Part shown: positions 34,611 to 46,207 of the stretch, piece after piece
Numbering within the stretch: the stretch's first letter is position 1
Layout: each line of letters starts with the position of its first letter
Assembly: GCA_020465985.1 (NCBI GenBank)
Contig: JAANYP010007967.1
Coordinates: 45,366-109,365 of the forward strand
Direction of reading: 5' to 3'
DNA: 64,000 bases
From: Centrapalus pauciflorus
Lineage: Eukaryota; Streptophyta; Magnoliopsida; Asterales; Asteraceae
The notes under the pieces: model-generated
The model's input: the letters and a program-made list of their open reading frames with translations, nothing else
What the model was told of the DNA's origin: nothing
Databases searched by the model: none
Made by a program: the position numbers and the translations under genes

Positions 34611-37600
34611 TTGCTACACACACTGATCGGGGCACATGTGTGGATTCTAGACTACGGCTGCTCAAGGCTCATGACTGGTCGAAAGAATCTTCTTTCCAAC
34701 TTCACAACATCTAATGGTGGGTCGGTGATATTAGGCAACAACGGGGTTGCTCAAATTTGTGGTTTTGGGGATCTCGAAATGGGCAATCTTAAAATAACTC
34801 AAGTTTCTTATGTCCATTGTCTTGTTGACAATCTCTTTAGTATTGGCCAACTTTGTGATAAAGGACTTTAGTTATCATTCAAAGCTAGAAGATGTTGCAT
34901 TCGGTCTCCAACGAGTATAGAATTTCTTACTGGAACTCGACGCTCAAATCTGTACGCTGTCAACCTATCCAAAGTGGAAGTCAACAAGTCGATTCGCCTT
35001 CTCTCAAAAGCATCATCTCATCAATCTTGGTTATGGCACAAGAGATTCTCTCATCTGAACTTCAAAAACCTAACGAAGCTTGCCTCAAATCGTCTTGTAT
35101 GAGGCCAACCGGATCTGAAGTTCGACAAAGATCAACTGTGTGCAGCCTGTGTAAAGACCAAAATCAAGAAAGCCTCACACAAACTGAAACCAATGCCACA
35201 CACTACATAACCCCTGGAGTTAATCCACATGGATTTGTGCGATCCAATGCGCATTCAGAGCATCAATGTCAAGAAGTATATATTAGTGATGGTCGACGAC
35301 TTCTCAAGCTATACCTGGGTGAAGTTTCTACGCACGAAGGACTAGAAACCCGACTTGAGCATTTCTTTTCTAAAATTGACTCAAGTTAATCTCCAACTTT
35401 AAGCCCAATCCATCCACACGGACATAGGTACAGAGTTCAAAAACAAGGAACTATCTACATTCCTGGATTCCATCGGTATAACCCATCAATATTCTGCTTC
35501 CAGAAACCCGAAACATAACGGTGTTGTGTAACGACAGAATCGGTTGTTGAAGTAGCAAGATCAATGATCACAGAATTCAAGCTGCCTTTGCACTTTTGGG
35601 CTGAAGCTGTTGACACTGCGTGTTACACCCAAAATCGATCTATCATCAATAAACAGTTTTGCAAAATACCCTATAAGATTATTAATAAACGTACACCTAA
35701 TGTGAAACACATTCGTGGAATTGGTTGCAGGTGTTTCATATTTAACGATAAAGATAATCTCGGTAAGTTCGATGCAATATGAGATGAAGCGATCTTCATC
35801 GGATACTCGAGGAATTCAAGCCTCCTATCGGGTGTTCAAAAAGCGCACCAAGACAGTTAATGAGAGTGTGAACATCACATTCGATGATTTAGCTGAGTCC
35901 GAAAACGTTTCTTAACAAATTAATTCAGATCCGGTTCCTCATCACCAGTCTGAACCTCATCAGACACCATTTGCATCAACAACTACCAACTCAAAAGACC
36001 AAGATGATTTAGACTTAGATATTTTATTTGAATTTCTATATCTAAAACCTAAGTCTAACGCCTCTTCTATATCTGATGCAGATACAAATGAAGTCTGTCA
36101 AAGCTCAGTCAATAGGAATCCATTTGAGCCTATACCAACTGACTCCACACCGCCCTCTCTCAAAACTCCAACCGGTATTAATGTCCCTAACCCGAATCCA
36201 GAAGTGATTCCGAAAAAATCTCCATCAATACCGGCCGATACTCTACTAATGATGTAATCCCCACCGATTCACCCCAATCCGCAGACGACCTCGTATCGCT
36301 CATGGGAAAATGGAATCTATCCCACCTTGAATCTCAAATGATTTGGGATAAGTCCGCTCCGGTTTGAACCAGATGTGCCACAAACGCAGAATGCATGGAC
36401 GCCGCATTCCTGAGTAAGGTCGAACCTACAACAATCGCTGAAGCCTTACGAGTTCCTTACTGGGTGATCCCCATGCATGACGAGCTTCACCAATACGTGT
36501 TTGCAGGTTACTTCCATGACCAAAGGATAGATCCATAATCGGCACCAAATGGATCTTAAAGAATAAAAGAGATGAGAACGTAATTGTCATCCGCAACAAA
36601 GCCAGACTTGTGGCTAAGGGATACCGCCAACAAGAAGGAATCGACTACGATGAGACGTTTGCCCTTGTAGCCAGACTTGAAGCAATTCGCATCTTCCTGG
36701 CATACGCGGCACACAAAGACTTCATCGTCTACTAAATGGCTGTTAAGACTGCGTTTCTCAACAGAATTTTAAAAGAGGAGGTGTACGTAGACCAGCCTGA
36801 AGGATTTGTCGATGAGTCTTGACCAATATTTGTCAATGCTCACGACAAAGCCTTATACGGTTTAAAACAAGCCCCTCGGACATGGTATGATAGTCTAACC
36901 AATACCTACTCGATTCCAGTTTCTCCAAAGGTAAGGTGGACACAACCTTATTCATATGACATAAAGGTAATGACATTATACTCATTCAAATTTATGTAGA
37001 TGGCATTATTTTTGGTTCTACAAAACCTTCACTATGTGAAGAATTTTAAAAATTAATAAAATCGAGGTTCGAGATGAGTATGATGGGGGAAATGAATTTT
37101 TTACTAGGATTACAAGTCAAACAACTTTCTGACGGGATTCTCATAAATTAGTCAAAGTACATCCATGATCTCCTAAAGAGATTTAAGATGGAAAACAGCA
37201 CTCCTATGAAAACTCTCATGTCAATTACCTCAAAGCTTGATGCCGATCCGATGGGTAAATCCATTGACATCACGGCTTATCGAGGAATGATTGGTTACTT
37301 ACTTTATTTAACCGCAAGTAGACTAGATATCATGTTTGTTACATGTTTCTGTGCTCGTTTTCAAGCAGATCCTAAAGAGTCACACTTGGCTGCTATTAAA
37401 TGAATTTTCCGATACTTAAGAAGCACGCCTAACCTTGTTCTCTATTATCCGAAAGGAACCGGTTTTGAACTAACTGCTTACTCAGAACATCATGCAGGTT
37501 GCAAACATGACAGGAAAAGCACGTCGAGTTATATCTAGTTCCTCGGAGATAAACTGGCAAGTTGGGAATCAAAGAAACAGTACATTGTTTCTTTGCCCAT

Positions 37601-37740
37601 CGCAGAAGCTGAATATGTTGCTGCTGCAAGCTGCTACTCACAACTACTTTGGATGCGCACTCACCTCCGAGACTATGGCTTCAGACTCAACCGCATTCTA
37701 ATCTACTGCGAATCCATGAGCGCAATAGCCATTACGGGTA
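34611..37740 (+). pseudogene. Protease-integrase-RT-RNase H of element D, broken
   Basis: Protease VWILDYGCSRLMTGRKN (DSG changed to DYG). Pre-integrase WLWHKRFSHLNF and CAACVKTKIKKASHK (about 35020-35180). Integrase core with TDIGTEFKNKE (35420-35450) and the LPLHFWAEAVDTACY region (35580-35630). RT from KWILKNKRDENVIV (36550) through YVDG, where YVDD lost its second Asp (about 36997). RNase H from TAYSEHHAGCKHDRKST, ending at SAIAIT (37733). The last ~60 residues of RNase H are missing: the frame jumps straight into the extra ORF, which marks a deletion. Many stops. Confidence 0.82.
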
Positions 37741-37742
37741 CG

Positions 37743-38740
37743 ATGGCGTCCCAATCTCATTCCGGAGAGAATGTACCTCCTCCTAGCCCTCAACACTCTG
37801 ACCTAAATCACCAATCTGATGAGCATCTCACCTCAAGATTTGTTGCATATCCCCCTAGAGCCTCAGAGAAAATCTTTCCTAAACAACTTTGGCTTGAAAT
37901 AAGACCCAAACTTCTTACTTGATCCGGCCTTCTTGAACAAAACAGAAAAAGATATACAGACCTTCGCCTCTTAAATTGAGTGGTTGAAGAAATACTGCTA
38001 GGCCACCGAATATCATATGCGATAACCAGCCACCCAAGACCCCGTCCATCCCAAGTCTACCTACAGTAGTTCTGGAACACCCACTCTTATCACACTGATC
38101 CAGAAAATGAACATATTGCGGGTGATATAGAAGATCTCTCAGTGGAAATTCCTTTCCAAAAATTCAGACACATCGTGCAGCTTCCACGTCCTAGAATTTT
38201 TCTTGGCAAACTCGAGTATTATGAAGACTCGCCCAAAGAACAGAGCTGCAGAGAGATACAACAACTAGGGTATGATGGACCCCTTGAAATGGCCTCACAA
38301 TTTTACAGAAGGCGATTGTTAGGCCCGTGGTACTACATATATTCTATTTTTGACTGGTACCTAACGGTCAAAGTCAAAGGTACAGATCGAGCAAGCCTCC
38401 AAATTCTCTGCATATTCCACCTCATTGCCTATAATCGCCATCATAACTATGCATAGATGCTGTGGATTGATTTAATTGTAGTCATACAAGCTAAATGGAC
38501 ACGGAGAGCCAGAAAGTTCGACCCTGCTGAACGATTCCTCCAAATGATCATATCATACTGCTTGATGAAAATCCCAGAGATCAGATGCCGAAATCACGAG
38601 ATGTCAGTTGTGATTTTCAGATTAAATACTTCTATGACCCTATCATTCCTCCAGGGATCCCGGTCATGACGTTGACCGAAGAGCTTCTCGCGTTTGCAAA
38701 TTCAGAATCTCAGACTATTAGGGATTTGACGAGCCGTCGT
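37743..38740 (+). pseudogene. Extra downstream ORF of D (divergent ORF3), cut by F
   Basis: ATG at 37743 begins MASQSHSGENVPPPSPQHS, a Pro/Ser-rich N-terminus. The region 38280-38620 (RLLGPWYYIYSIFDWYLT... ARKFDPAERFLQMIISYCL) corresponds in position and pattern to KSGLIGQWRFLAHVF...LYPRFIMMLIRHFL of H ORF3. A short match follows near the end (SESQTIRDL against QSAEIRTMRSL). Stops at 37921, 37979 and 38456. F is inserted at 38740/38741. I take it as a distant member of the same ORF3 superfamily; identity is low. Confidence 0.5.
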
Positions 38741-39837
38741 TGTGGCCCGTAGAAATAACCTTAAGTCTATATATTAGCTTGGAGAAGTAAGGGTCGAATC
38801 CGCGGGGAGTGCATATGTGAATTAGGTTAAATTAGCTAGTTTTTTTAATTTTATTAAAAGCGATTAAATAGTAAATTGAGTGATTTGTTTGTAATAATGG
38901 TTACGACTAGATTAAAACTAAAGCAATGACAAACAACTAACGAATTGATTAACAAAGCAATTAGAAGATAACCATTTACGGAATCACTACGGCATAAGTT
39001 ATTACCCACTTGAATATCATGCAAACGATCACATAGACATAATCAACTTCGTAATTAAATTAATCATAGAGACATTAATCAATAAATCTCGGCATAGCGC
39101 ATGAAACGTTCATTACTTGTCTTAATCCGTACACTAATGGACTCGACAAAAATAATACCATCAATATGAACTATCTTGCTTTTACCAATCAAACAATCTA
39201 CTCATAATAGTAACCGAATGCTTATCATTTGCATTACACATAAAATTTTCAAGAAACACGAAATACATCAAAACATAAAGTAAAATTCTAGAATGTAAAA
39301 CTTAGTCGTAGATCCTTCGTAAACGGCTATGGTGTTTAGCCGGTCATCGTGTGCTCTTCACCGGGAATGGTTGGAGACATCATCGTAGCTCGAACGATTG
39401 CAAACCACCTTCTTCGTACTCGAATCGTGAATCCACTCCGGCAGGGCTTCGTCACTTTTTTCAACACTTTCGGGACCTCCCAAATCAGCTTCCATCGACC
39501 TCTATTTATAAAGGGAGTGATTTTTAGGGTTTTGGGCTCAAAAACACGTCTGCTAAGCAATTATGCCGCACCAGCGCAGGCCTGCGCTTACGGCGGGCTC
39601 TACGCTGTGCTGCGCTGGAAGTTCTCTCTAACTCTGAAATCTTCTGTTTTGCAACGTAGGGTGGCTCAGGTCTGCGCCCCCACTGGCTCGCTTCGCGCTG
39701 AATTTTCTCGAGCTGCTTTCATTTGAATTCTTGACCTAAAACACAATTTAGGAGTAATAATATGGAAGCTATGAAGCATATGTGCTTAAAATGAGCCTAA
39801 AATGATACCGACAACAAGTAAAATTATAGTCCTATCA
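38741..39837 (-). repeat. 3' LTR of element F (1097 bp)
   Basis: Ends are set by TGATAGGACT after the PPT and by the end of D homology at 38740. It holds a GC-rich island with the perfect palindrome GCGCAGGCCTGCGC (39574-39587) inside a longer inverted repeat CCAGCGCAG...CTGCGCTGG (39571-39618). The partner LTR is not in the window. Confidence 0.7.
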
Positions 39838-39850
39838 AACCTCCCCAACT
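39838..39850 (-). promoter_or_regulatory. Polypurine tract of element F
   Basis: Minus strand AGTTGGGGAGGTT next to the LTR start TGATAGG, a typical Athila-type PPT context. Confidence 0.75.
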
Positions 39851-40731
39851 TAACTCTTGGTCGTCCCGGAACAAGCTTTTGGAATCAGACCTAACTATGT
39901 ACTGGGCATGTATTAACAGTGCGTCTAGAATTTCTAAGTTAAGCTAGCTTTCACAATAATGCATTAAAACTTTTATCATATAAGCCAAAGCCATTTTCAA
40001 TTAAAATATATTTTCCTTAGAATTTTTATAATGTATCTGACTCTTGGAAAATACCCTTTTAGCTCAAGGTTACGAAACTTAAAACACGTGGGTCTCTTGA
40101 CCATCTTTTCCCTCTATGCATGTTTACGACAATTTTGTTATTTTTAGTGCCACACTTATATCTATAATTTTCCGACTCAAGTTATCTAGCTGGTCAATGT
40201 AGCGAGATTTTGGTCAATCAATCCCAAACCAGATGGTTGTAGGGGATTAGGCTTGAGTGGTACCCCGAATGACTTAATTTCCCGAACCATCTAGACTATA
40301 GTTAAACCGTTTTGATAGGCTAAAAATGGGATTAAGCTCTCCCCCTTATTGCATGAACTTCCAAAATCTTTTGACACATTACTTATATTTAAGCCCAAGT
40401 ATAATTTAACCTACTTGAATTTGATTTACATAACAAAAATATTAACTATTATTACGACTCTTTTCTTAATTATAGAATATCATATCAACACTAGCCAATT
40501 CCCGAGTACATATGTTTCCTATTTATCATCATTTTCCACGGCCTGATCGGCAACAGGACTCAAATGGGGAAGATTTGTAGAACTATATAATCATTAAAAT
40601 CTATAAAAGGACTCGGCTAAGAAAAATAAGAATAGACATTACTAGAATAAAAATGCAGACTACAACTAAATATAAATTAAAGTACAGAAAATAAAGAACA
40701 AAGAACAAGGAAAGATGGTAGCCAATCATCA
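39851..40731 (-). other. Gene-free region of F between gag and PPT
   Basis: AT-rich, with no frame of interest on either strand. In full-length Athila elements pol would come between gag and this point, so the gag-proximal edge near 40731 is the expected deletion site. No junction signature is visible. Confidence 0.5.
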
Positions 40732-42258
40732 TTATGGAGGAGGAGGACCGAAGACGCTGCTGAAGAAATCCCCATATGGGCCTTGATCAGCGGGGTTTCG
40801 TGGTGGATGTGAAATCAAGTGAATGGGGACTTGGTATGGTAAATCCTGCTTGCCATGCGCTGGGTAGCGCTGATAAGTATCTACGGCAGGGTTATAGTAC
40901 TGGTAGTTGGGCATAGTATAATCAGCATATGACTGATATGGAAAACCGGCCTGGAAATCCTCGTGATGTCAGACCCCCTCCCAGTACGCCCAATTATGGT
41001 GCTGGTAATAAGCTTTTTTGTATGCCAAAGCTCCCTGTCCATCCTGAATCTGATCTACCCGACCCGACAAATAATCAACCCTATCATAAATTTGGGACAT
41101 TCTCCCATTCATCTCATCTAATCTCTGGGTCACGTCCTCTCGGAACTCACCTTGACCCACCACTAAATCATCTAACCGCCGCATAACGCGGTTAAAGTCA
41201 GCATCGTCATTGCCTTGACTGTGCGAGGTAGACGCTACCCAGTTCAGCTCTTCAGGCCGAACTTCCACCTCATTCGCGGCCTTCTAATCTGTCTCTCTCT
41301 CCTTTCATCCTCGGTGTAATCCTCGATAAATGACCGATTAGTTTCTTCGTGGAATATTTATCAAACCCCTCATCAACCTCCCTAAAAATCAGAGTGAGGA
41401 ACATGGCGACCATAATGTATGTCGCCGAGACTGGAGAAGCAAAGGAATTAGGTGAAAGTGCACCCATCCTCTTATGAAATGTAGAGAATAACCATCCGTG
41501 TGGGATGATTGTCCTCTCTCTAGTGTCGTACATAGCCCAGTTATCATTAATGAATATCCATGCAAAGGACAGTCGGGGCTTACCCTTGAGAAGGGCGTAA
41601 AGAACAGTGATGTCCCTGTGTCTGACCTTAGAGAGGTCGCTATCTCGCGACAAGATATTATTCACAATTATCTTGTGAAGCACCTTGCATCTCGGGGACA
41701 AATTCTTCCTATAATAGGAAGTGGAAGCCTCAGCTTCCTCGGTGCTTTGGTTAAACACCTTACACACCTGCTCCACCCACTCTCCCGACCAGGTCATATC
41801 GATAAAAGCCAATTGGGCCTCAGATTTATACTCGTGCCCGCGTTGGGTAGACCCTTCGTTGCCAACCCCAGTATCTAAGTTAAATAATTGGCGAAGGATT
41901 TTAGCATCCATCGCCACGTCCCTACCATGGACGGTGCCTATCAACCTCATCTCATTATAAATGTTACATGTCTCCCTCCGAAGAGTAGACATCCACTCTA
42001 CCACGTCGGCCTGAAGAATATGTGGGCCGCCTAGGTCGAATACTCCCTCCCAACCTAAGAAATCAAAAAGATACGGAATTCCGAAATCCTCGAAATCCTA
42101 TCTCCTAATCCTATTTTCCACTAACACACGTTAGAATATTTTTTATAAAGGAATAGTTGTGTTCTACTATCCTGAGGTTGTTGGGATAACAAACAGTTGG
42201 GGATCCAATCTACTGGTACATCAACATTTTGAGTTCTTTGGCGTGTTCGTCTTGCCAT
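40732..42258 (-). pseudogene. Athila-like gag (ORF1) of element F
   Basis: I place the start at ATG 42258 (MARRTRQRTQNVDVPVDWIP). A frame break near 42130 leads into DFEDFGIPYLFDFLGWEGVF, and the longest open piece runs 42004-41270 (MVEWMSTLRRETCN..., later PRCKVLHKIIVNNIL and RTIIPHGWLFSTFHKRMG). A one-base insertion near 41275 shifts to EVRPEELNWVAS with a coiled-coil-like heptad segment (41230-41040). One TGA near 40969 precedes the Pro/Tyr-rich tail ending SVFGPPPP. This matches the general plan of ATHILA ORF-1 proteins by my reading. About 509 codons with three breaks. No zinc knuckle seen. Confidence 0.65.
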
Positions 42259-42748
42259 CTACAAGTTGCCAATCAATCAATTATGTATAAGATAAATTTA
42301 ATAATGTAACTTATAATTACATTTTTCACAATTACGCTCAATATGTCTAGATGCATATATATACACACACACTTTTACGCTCAATTATGCACATATCTGC
42401 TATATATATAGTCTTAACTTGCCATTACTTTAGGTACTAAACATGCATTCAGTATATCAATAAAAGTCCATTTAGCACATAAAATGCATTTTCTAGCCAA
42501 TTACCCAAAGTTTATAAATTATAAATTAAATGCACATTTAGGCAACCAACTTTATAAATCCAACTTATATTCTAGAAATTAATCATGGCAAATTAACTAA
42601 TATCATCTAAACATATATCTCAACATACATTTCTCATGATTATCATCAAATTCATGCAATTTAACATACTTTGACTGTCAAGATCAAAATCACTACCTAA
42701 GATTAACTGGTTTGAATCAATCAGAGTATAAAACCAATAACCTTGTAT
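42259..42748 (-). other. Upstream leader of F, no gene
   Basis: AT-rich with a TATATATACACACACAC microsatellite (42356-42371). It should be the 5' leader of F between PBS and gag. Neither PBS nor LTR is reached before element G begins at 42749. Confidence 0.45.
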
Positions 42749-42877
42749 TGAATACACTACGGATCTATCTAGATGCGAGACCGTCAACGAGTGCGGAATC
42801 CTCGTTAATGGGTTGACGGAAACAACTCTCACACGGAACACGGAGACTATCAACAAGCTGTACGAACGAACACGATC
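42749..42877 (-). repeat. 3' LTR of G, distal 129 bp (U5 end)
   Basis: Continues the LTR interrupted at 52063. Minus strand runs from GATCGTGTTCGTTC through the AACGAG/CTCGTT U5 hairpin (42806-42786) to ...CCGTAGTGTATTCA. It aligns with the last part of the H LTR. Together the two parts give about 659 bp. Confidence 0.85.
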
Positions 42878-43515
42878 TGTTGGTACATCCCGTGTGACGA
42901 TAGCAGTCTAAGTTGTCTTACATTGTGATTTAGCATATGTTTGGTATATATATTATGTATGATTGATTTTTATCAGTGTTTGTATGTTTGAACTTGATGT
43001 AACGTATTACAAGAAGTTCAAACATAAAGCTCAAAGATAAAATCAGTCATAAGGTAATATCATAAGTTTCAAACACTTAGTTGTTTATGTAAAAGGCTAG
43101 ATTCGAATCACTTAAGGGGATACATTCGAATCTGAGATAGATTCGAATGAGACCATAGATTCGAAAATAGGTTAGATTCGAATCTGTCAGATGGACAAAT
43201 TCGAATGGGCCTTAGGCCAGATTCGAGGTTGGCCCACAACAGACTCGAATCAGGGTCTATAATTAGGGATAGACTCGAATGATTAGCAGACTTTTTGCAG
43301 AATTCGTGAGGAATTGAGCAAGAGGCGATCTCGAGTTTATCAGCTTGGTGAGTCCCGTTTCGGAGAGAATTAGTACGTAGGATCGTTCGTGTGTCGTTCG
43401 TTCAGCGTCTAATAGTCTCCGTGTTTCCGTTGGTTGAGAGTTGTCCGTCTGACCGTCAACGAGGATTCCGCACTCGTTAACGGATCCGCGTCTAGATAGA
43501 TCTTGCAGTCGTAGA
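42878..43515 (+). repeat. 5' LTR of element H (638 of 645 bp)
   Basis: TGTTGGTACATCCCGTGTGACG...CAGTCGTAGA. The final CCTTACA present in the 3' LTR (52051-52057) is missing because the internal deletion begins here. Contains TTCGAA-type motifs at 43085-43280 and the AACGAG-GATTCCGCA-CTCGTT U5 hairpin (43458-43478). Confidence 0.92.
43458..43478 (+). other. Conserved U5 hairpin of the C/G/H family
   Basis: AACGAG, 9-nt loop GATTCCGCA, CTCGTT. Present with the same stem in G (42786-42806) and C (17827-17847, loop GATTCCACA), and in H's 3' LTR. It stands 45-65 nt before the LTR end, so about 50-70 nt from the PBS, where U5-leader folds guide reverse-transcription start in retroelements. Confidence 0.65.
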
Positions 43516-46054
43516 AAACTCCTACGGAACGAGGGTTAAACATATTCGTAGTGATAATGGGACTGAATTTAAAAACTCTGTAATTGGTGTATATTGCCTA
43601 TCAAAGGGCATCGTGCATCAATTCAGTGCACCATATGAACCTCAACAGAATGGGGTGGCCGAACGTAAAAACAGAACATTGATTGAGGCTGCAAGGACTA
43701 TGCTTTCGGATTCAAAGCTTCCTACCATGTTTTGGGGGGAGGCAGTGAATACCGCGTGCCATATTTTAAATAGAGTCCTTACAGTCAAATCATTGAACAA
43801 AACATGTTATGAAATTTTGAATAAAAGGCCACCTAATTTAACTGGATTCGAACCGTTTGGAGTACCATGCACACTTTTAAGAACAAAATATCAACCGAAG
43901 TTTGGTGAAAAGGCTGACGAAGGATACTTCCTAGGTTATGTGCCAAACTCACCAAACAAACGGGTTTTTAACAAAACGAGTGGTACTGTGGAGATTGTGT
44001 ATAATATTGAAGTCACAAGTTATACACATGAACCCCAAACTGGTCCGGAATGGATATTTGACTATGATAAGTTATTTGAGTCATTTAACATTCCTTTGGA
44101 TGATACTACAGGTACAATCGAAAAAGACATGGCGACGTTGCACCTAAATGACGAGCCTACTGCGACTGTAGATGGATCTCCAGAAGTTGCTGATCAAGAG
44201 GCACCTAATACTGAGAATCAGACTCAAGCATCAAGTTCTGCCTCTGAGGAAAACGTCCGTGAGGAAGAAAATGTAGAAGCTGAGCCTGTTCCCCCATTAG
44301 GTGAAATAGGATCCAACTTAGGAGATAATCTAAGAGTTGATGATATAGAGACCTCTAGGATTAACAAGAACCATCAAATAGATAGCATCATAGGAAATCC
44401 TAACGAGGGTGTGAGGACTCGGAGTAGTGTAAATAACAACACTGTGTTGTTGTCGATGATAAACGACTCCGAGGCATATCACACATGTCTATATTCGTGT
44501 TTCATATCGCAAGTAGAGCCCAAAAATGTGCAAATGGCACTTAAGGACAACTCCTGGGTTGAAGCGATGCAGGAAGAACTTTCACAATTTAAGAAACTAG
44601 AAGTGTGGGAGTTAGTTCCGTTACCTCGAGGGGAGATTGCAATAGGAACCAAATGGGTTTTTAAGTGCAAAAGAGACGATCGGGGTATAGTCACGCGCAA
44701 CAAGGCGAGATTAGTTGTAAAGGGTTTCAACCAAGAGGAGGGAATCGATTACAACGAAGTGTTTGCACCAGTAGCAAGGTTAGAAGCAATTAGGTTGTTT
44801 TTAGCTTTTGCCTCCTTCAAGGGCTTTAAGGTATATCAATTAGATGTTAAGAGTGCTTTCCTGTATGGGAAAGTGAAGGAGTTGGTGTATGTAGAACAAC
44901 CGCCCGGGTTTACAGATCCTAAATATCCTGATAGAGTATATCGTCTAGATAAGGCTCTTTATGGATTACATCAGGCACCTAGGGCATGGTATGAGACTCT
45001 ATCCAACCATCTGTTAGAAAATGGCTTTGAGAGGGGTAGGATAGATAGTACTCTATTTGTGAAGAGAAAGGGAGATCACTTTATCTTGGTACAAGTGTAC
45101 GTCGATGATATCATTTTTGGATCATCAGACGAATAGATGTGCAAAGATTTCGAGAAGGTGATGAAGTCTAAGTTCGAGATGAGTGCTATGGGGGAGTTGA
45201 ATTTCTTTTTAGGGTTACAAGTTGACCAAAAGAAGGAAGGAATGTTTATCCATCAAACTAAGTATGTCTATGACATATTAGAAAGGTTTGGGATGGAGGG
45301 AACTAAGTTGACTGCCCACTTCAGCACGCCGATTCAAGTGAATCACAATCTCGGGCCGGGTACTGATAGTGATACCGATGTGGATCCGACTTTATATCGG
45401 GCCATGATTGGATCACTTATGTATTTAACTGCTTCAAGACCTGACATAATGTTTGCTGTGTGTATTTGTGCTAGGTTTCAAGCGAATCCAAAGGAGATGC
45501 ATATGAAAGCTGTGAAGCGGATTCTACGATACCTCAAGTCGAAACCGAAGCTGGGACTTTGGTATCACGCGGAGGGAGATCTAGAGTTGGAGGCGTTCAC
45601 AGATTCGGACTACGGAGGATGCAGCTTGACGCGCAAATCAACGACTGGAGGTTGTCAATTCCTCGGAGGGAGACTGGTGTCCTGGCAATGCAAGAAACAA
45701 ACATCGGTAGCCGTGTCAACGTGCGAGGCCGAGTATGTAGCTGCTGGTAGTTGCTGTTCACAGGTTCTGTGGATACAACAACAATTGCGGGATTACGGTT
45801 TGGCTTACACTCAAACTCCTATTAGGATAGACAATCAATCTACAATTGCTATAACTAATAATCCAGTTAAACACAGTAAAACAAAGCACATAGACATAAG
45901 ACATCATTTTATTCGTGATTGTGCTGAAAAGAACTTAATCAAACTGGAAAAGGTGGCAACAGAAGATAATAATGCTGATTTATTTACCAAAGCGTTTGAT
46001 AAGTCACGGTTTGAGTATTTGATTCAACTGAATGGAATGCGCAACCCAGAGTAA
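43516..46054 (+). pseudogene. Pol of element H: integrase core to RNase H, one nonsense codon
   Basis: The frame is open from the deletion junction (ENSYGTRVKHIRSDNGTEFK). Integrase Asp and Glu residues lie in RSDNG and PQQNGVAERKNRT (43540-43690). A linker rich in Glu/Asn follows to about 44450. RT from VFKCKRDDRGIVTRNKARLV (44655) has an intact YVDD (YVDDIIFGSS, 45100-45129). RNase H TDSDYGGCSLTRKST (45600) leads to the end ...GMRNPE. The only break is TAG at 45134-45136, where G and C have Gln (DEQMCKDF). Gag, protease, the HHCC domain and the first integrase Asp are gone, so it cannot be autonomous. RT and RNase H are otherwise complete. Confidence 0.92.
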
Positions 46055-46122
46055 TTTGACCTTAGTAGTAGTATGTTTATTTTCTTTTAGAGTAGTAGTA
46101 TTTCTTTCTTTACAGTAGTCTG

Positions 46123-46207
46123 CTAATTTAGGTAAGTTGCTAATTTAGGTAAGTTTCTAATTTAGGAAAGTTTCTATTTTTAGTAAGTTTCTATTTTTAG
46201 TAAGTTA
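46123..46207 (+). repeat. Five 17-bp tandem repeats with GTAAGT words
   Basis: Units CTAATTTAGGTAAGTTG, CTAATTTAGGTAAGTTT, CTAATTTAGGAAAGTTT, CTATTTTTAGTAAGTTT and CTATTTTTAGTAAGTTA. Four contain GTAAGT after AG or TA, a perfect 5' splice-site word. G has only about two units and C none, so the array expanded in H. Confidence 0.8.

Larger units (their letters stand above)
18347..38740 (+). mobile_element. Element D: old Ty1/Copia element, split by E and cut by F
   Basis: Pieces in order: 5' region 18347-19518, gag 19519-21163 plus decayed gag to 22014, then element E (22015-33806), then protease-integrase-RT-RNase H 34611-37740 and an extra ORF 37743-38740, where F begins. All parts carry many stops and frameshifts. 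A protease-like WILDYGCSRLMTG, the integrase zinc pair CAACVKTK and a Copia RT/RNase H fix the superfamily. The 5' LTR end and PBS could not be recognised, and the 3' LTR should lie beyond F, outside the window. Confidence 0.75.
38741..42748 (-). mobile_element. Element F: Athila-like Ty3/Gypsy piece with gag next to the 3' LTR
   Basis: Minus strand: gag 42258-40732, about 0.9 kb without genes, PPT (39850-39838), 3' LTR 39837-38741. The LTR opens TGATAGGACTATAATTTTAC and ends ...GGGCCACA, as in Athila-type elements. No protease, RT or integrase lies between gag and the 3' LTR, so this copy is gag-only or has lost pol. Element G is inserted upstream of its gag at 42749; the 5' LTR would be beyond the window. 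F itself lies in D's extra ORF. Confidence 0.75.
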
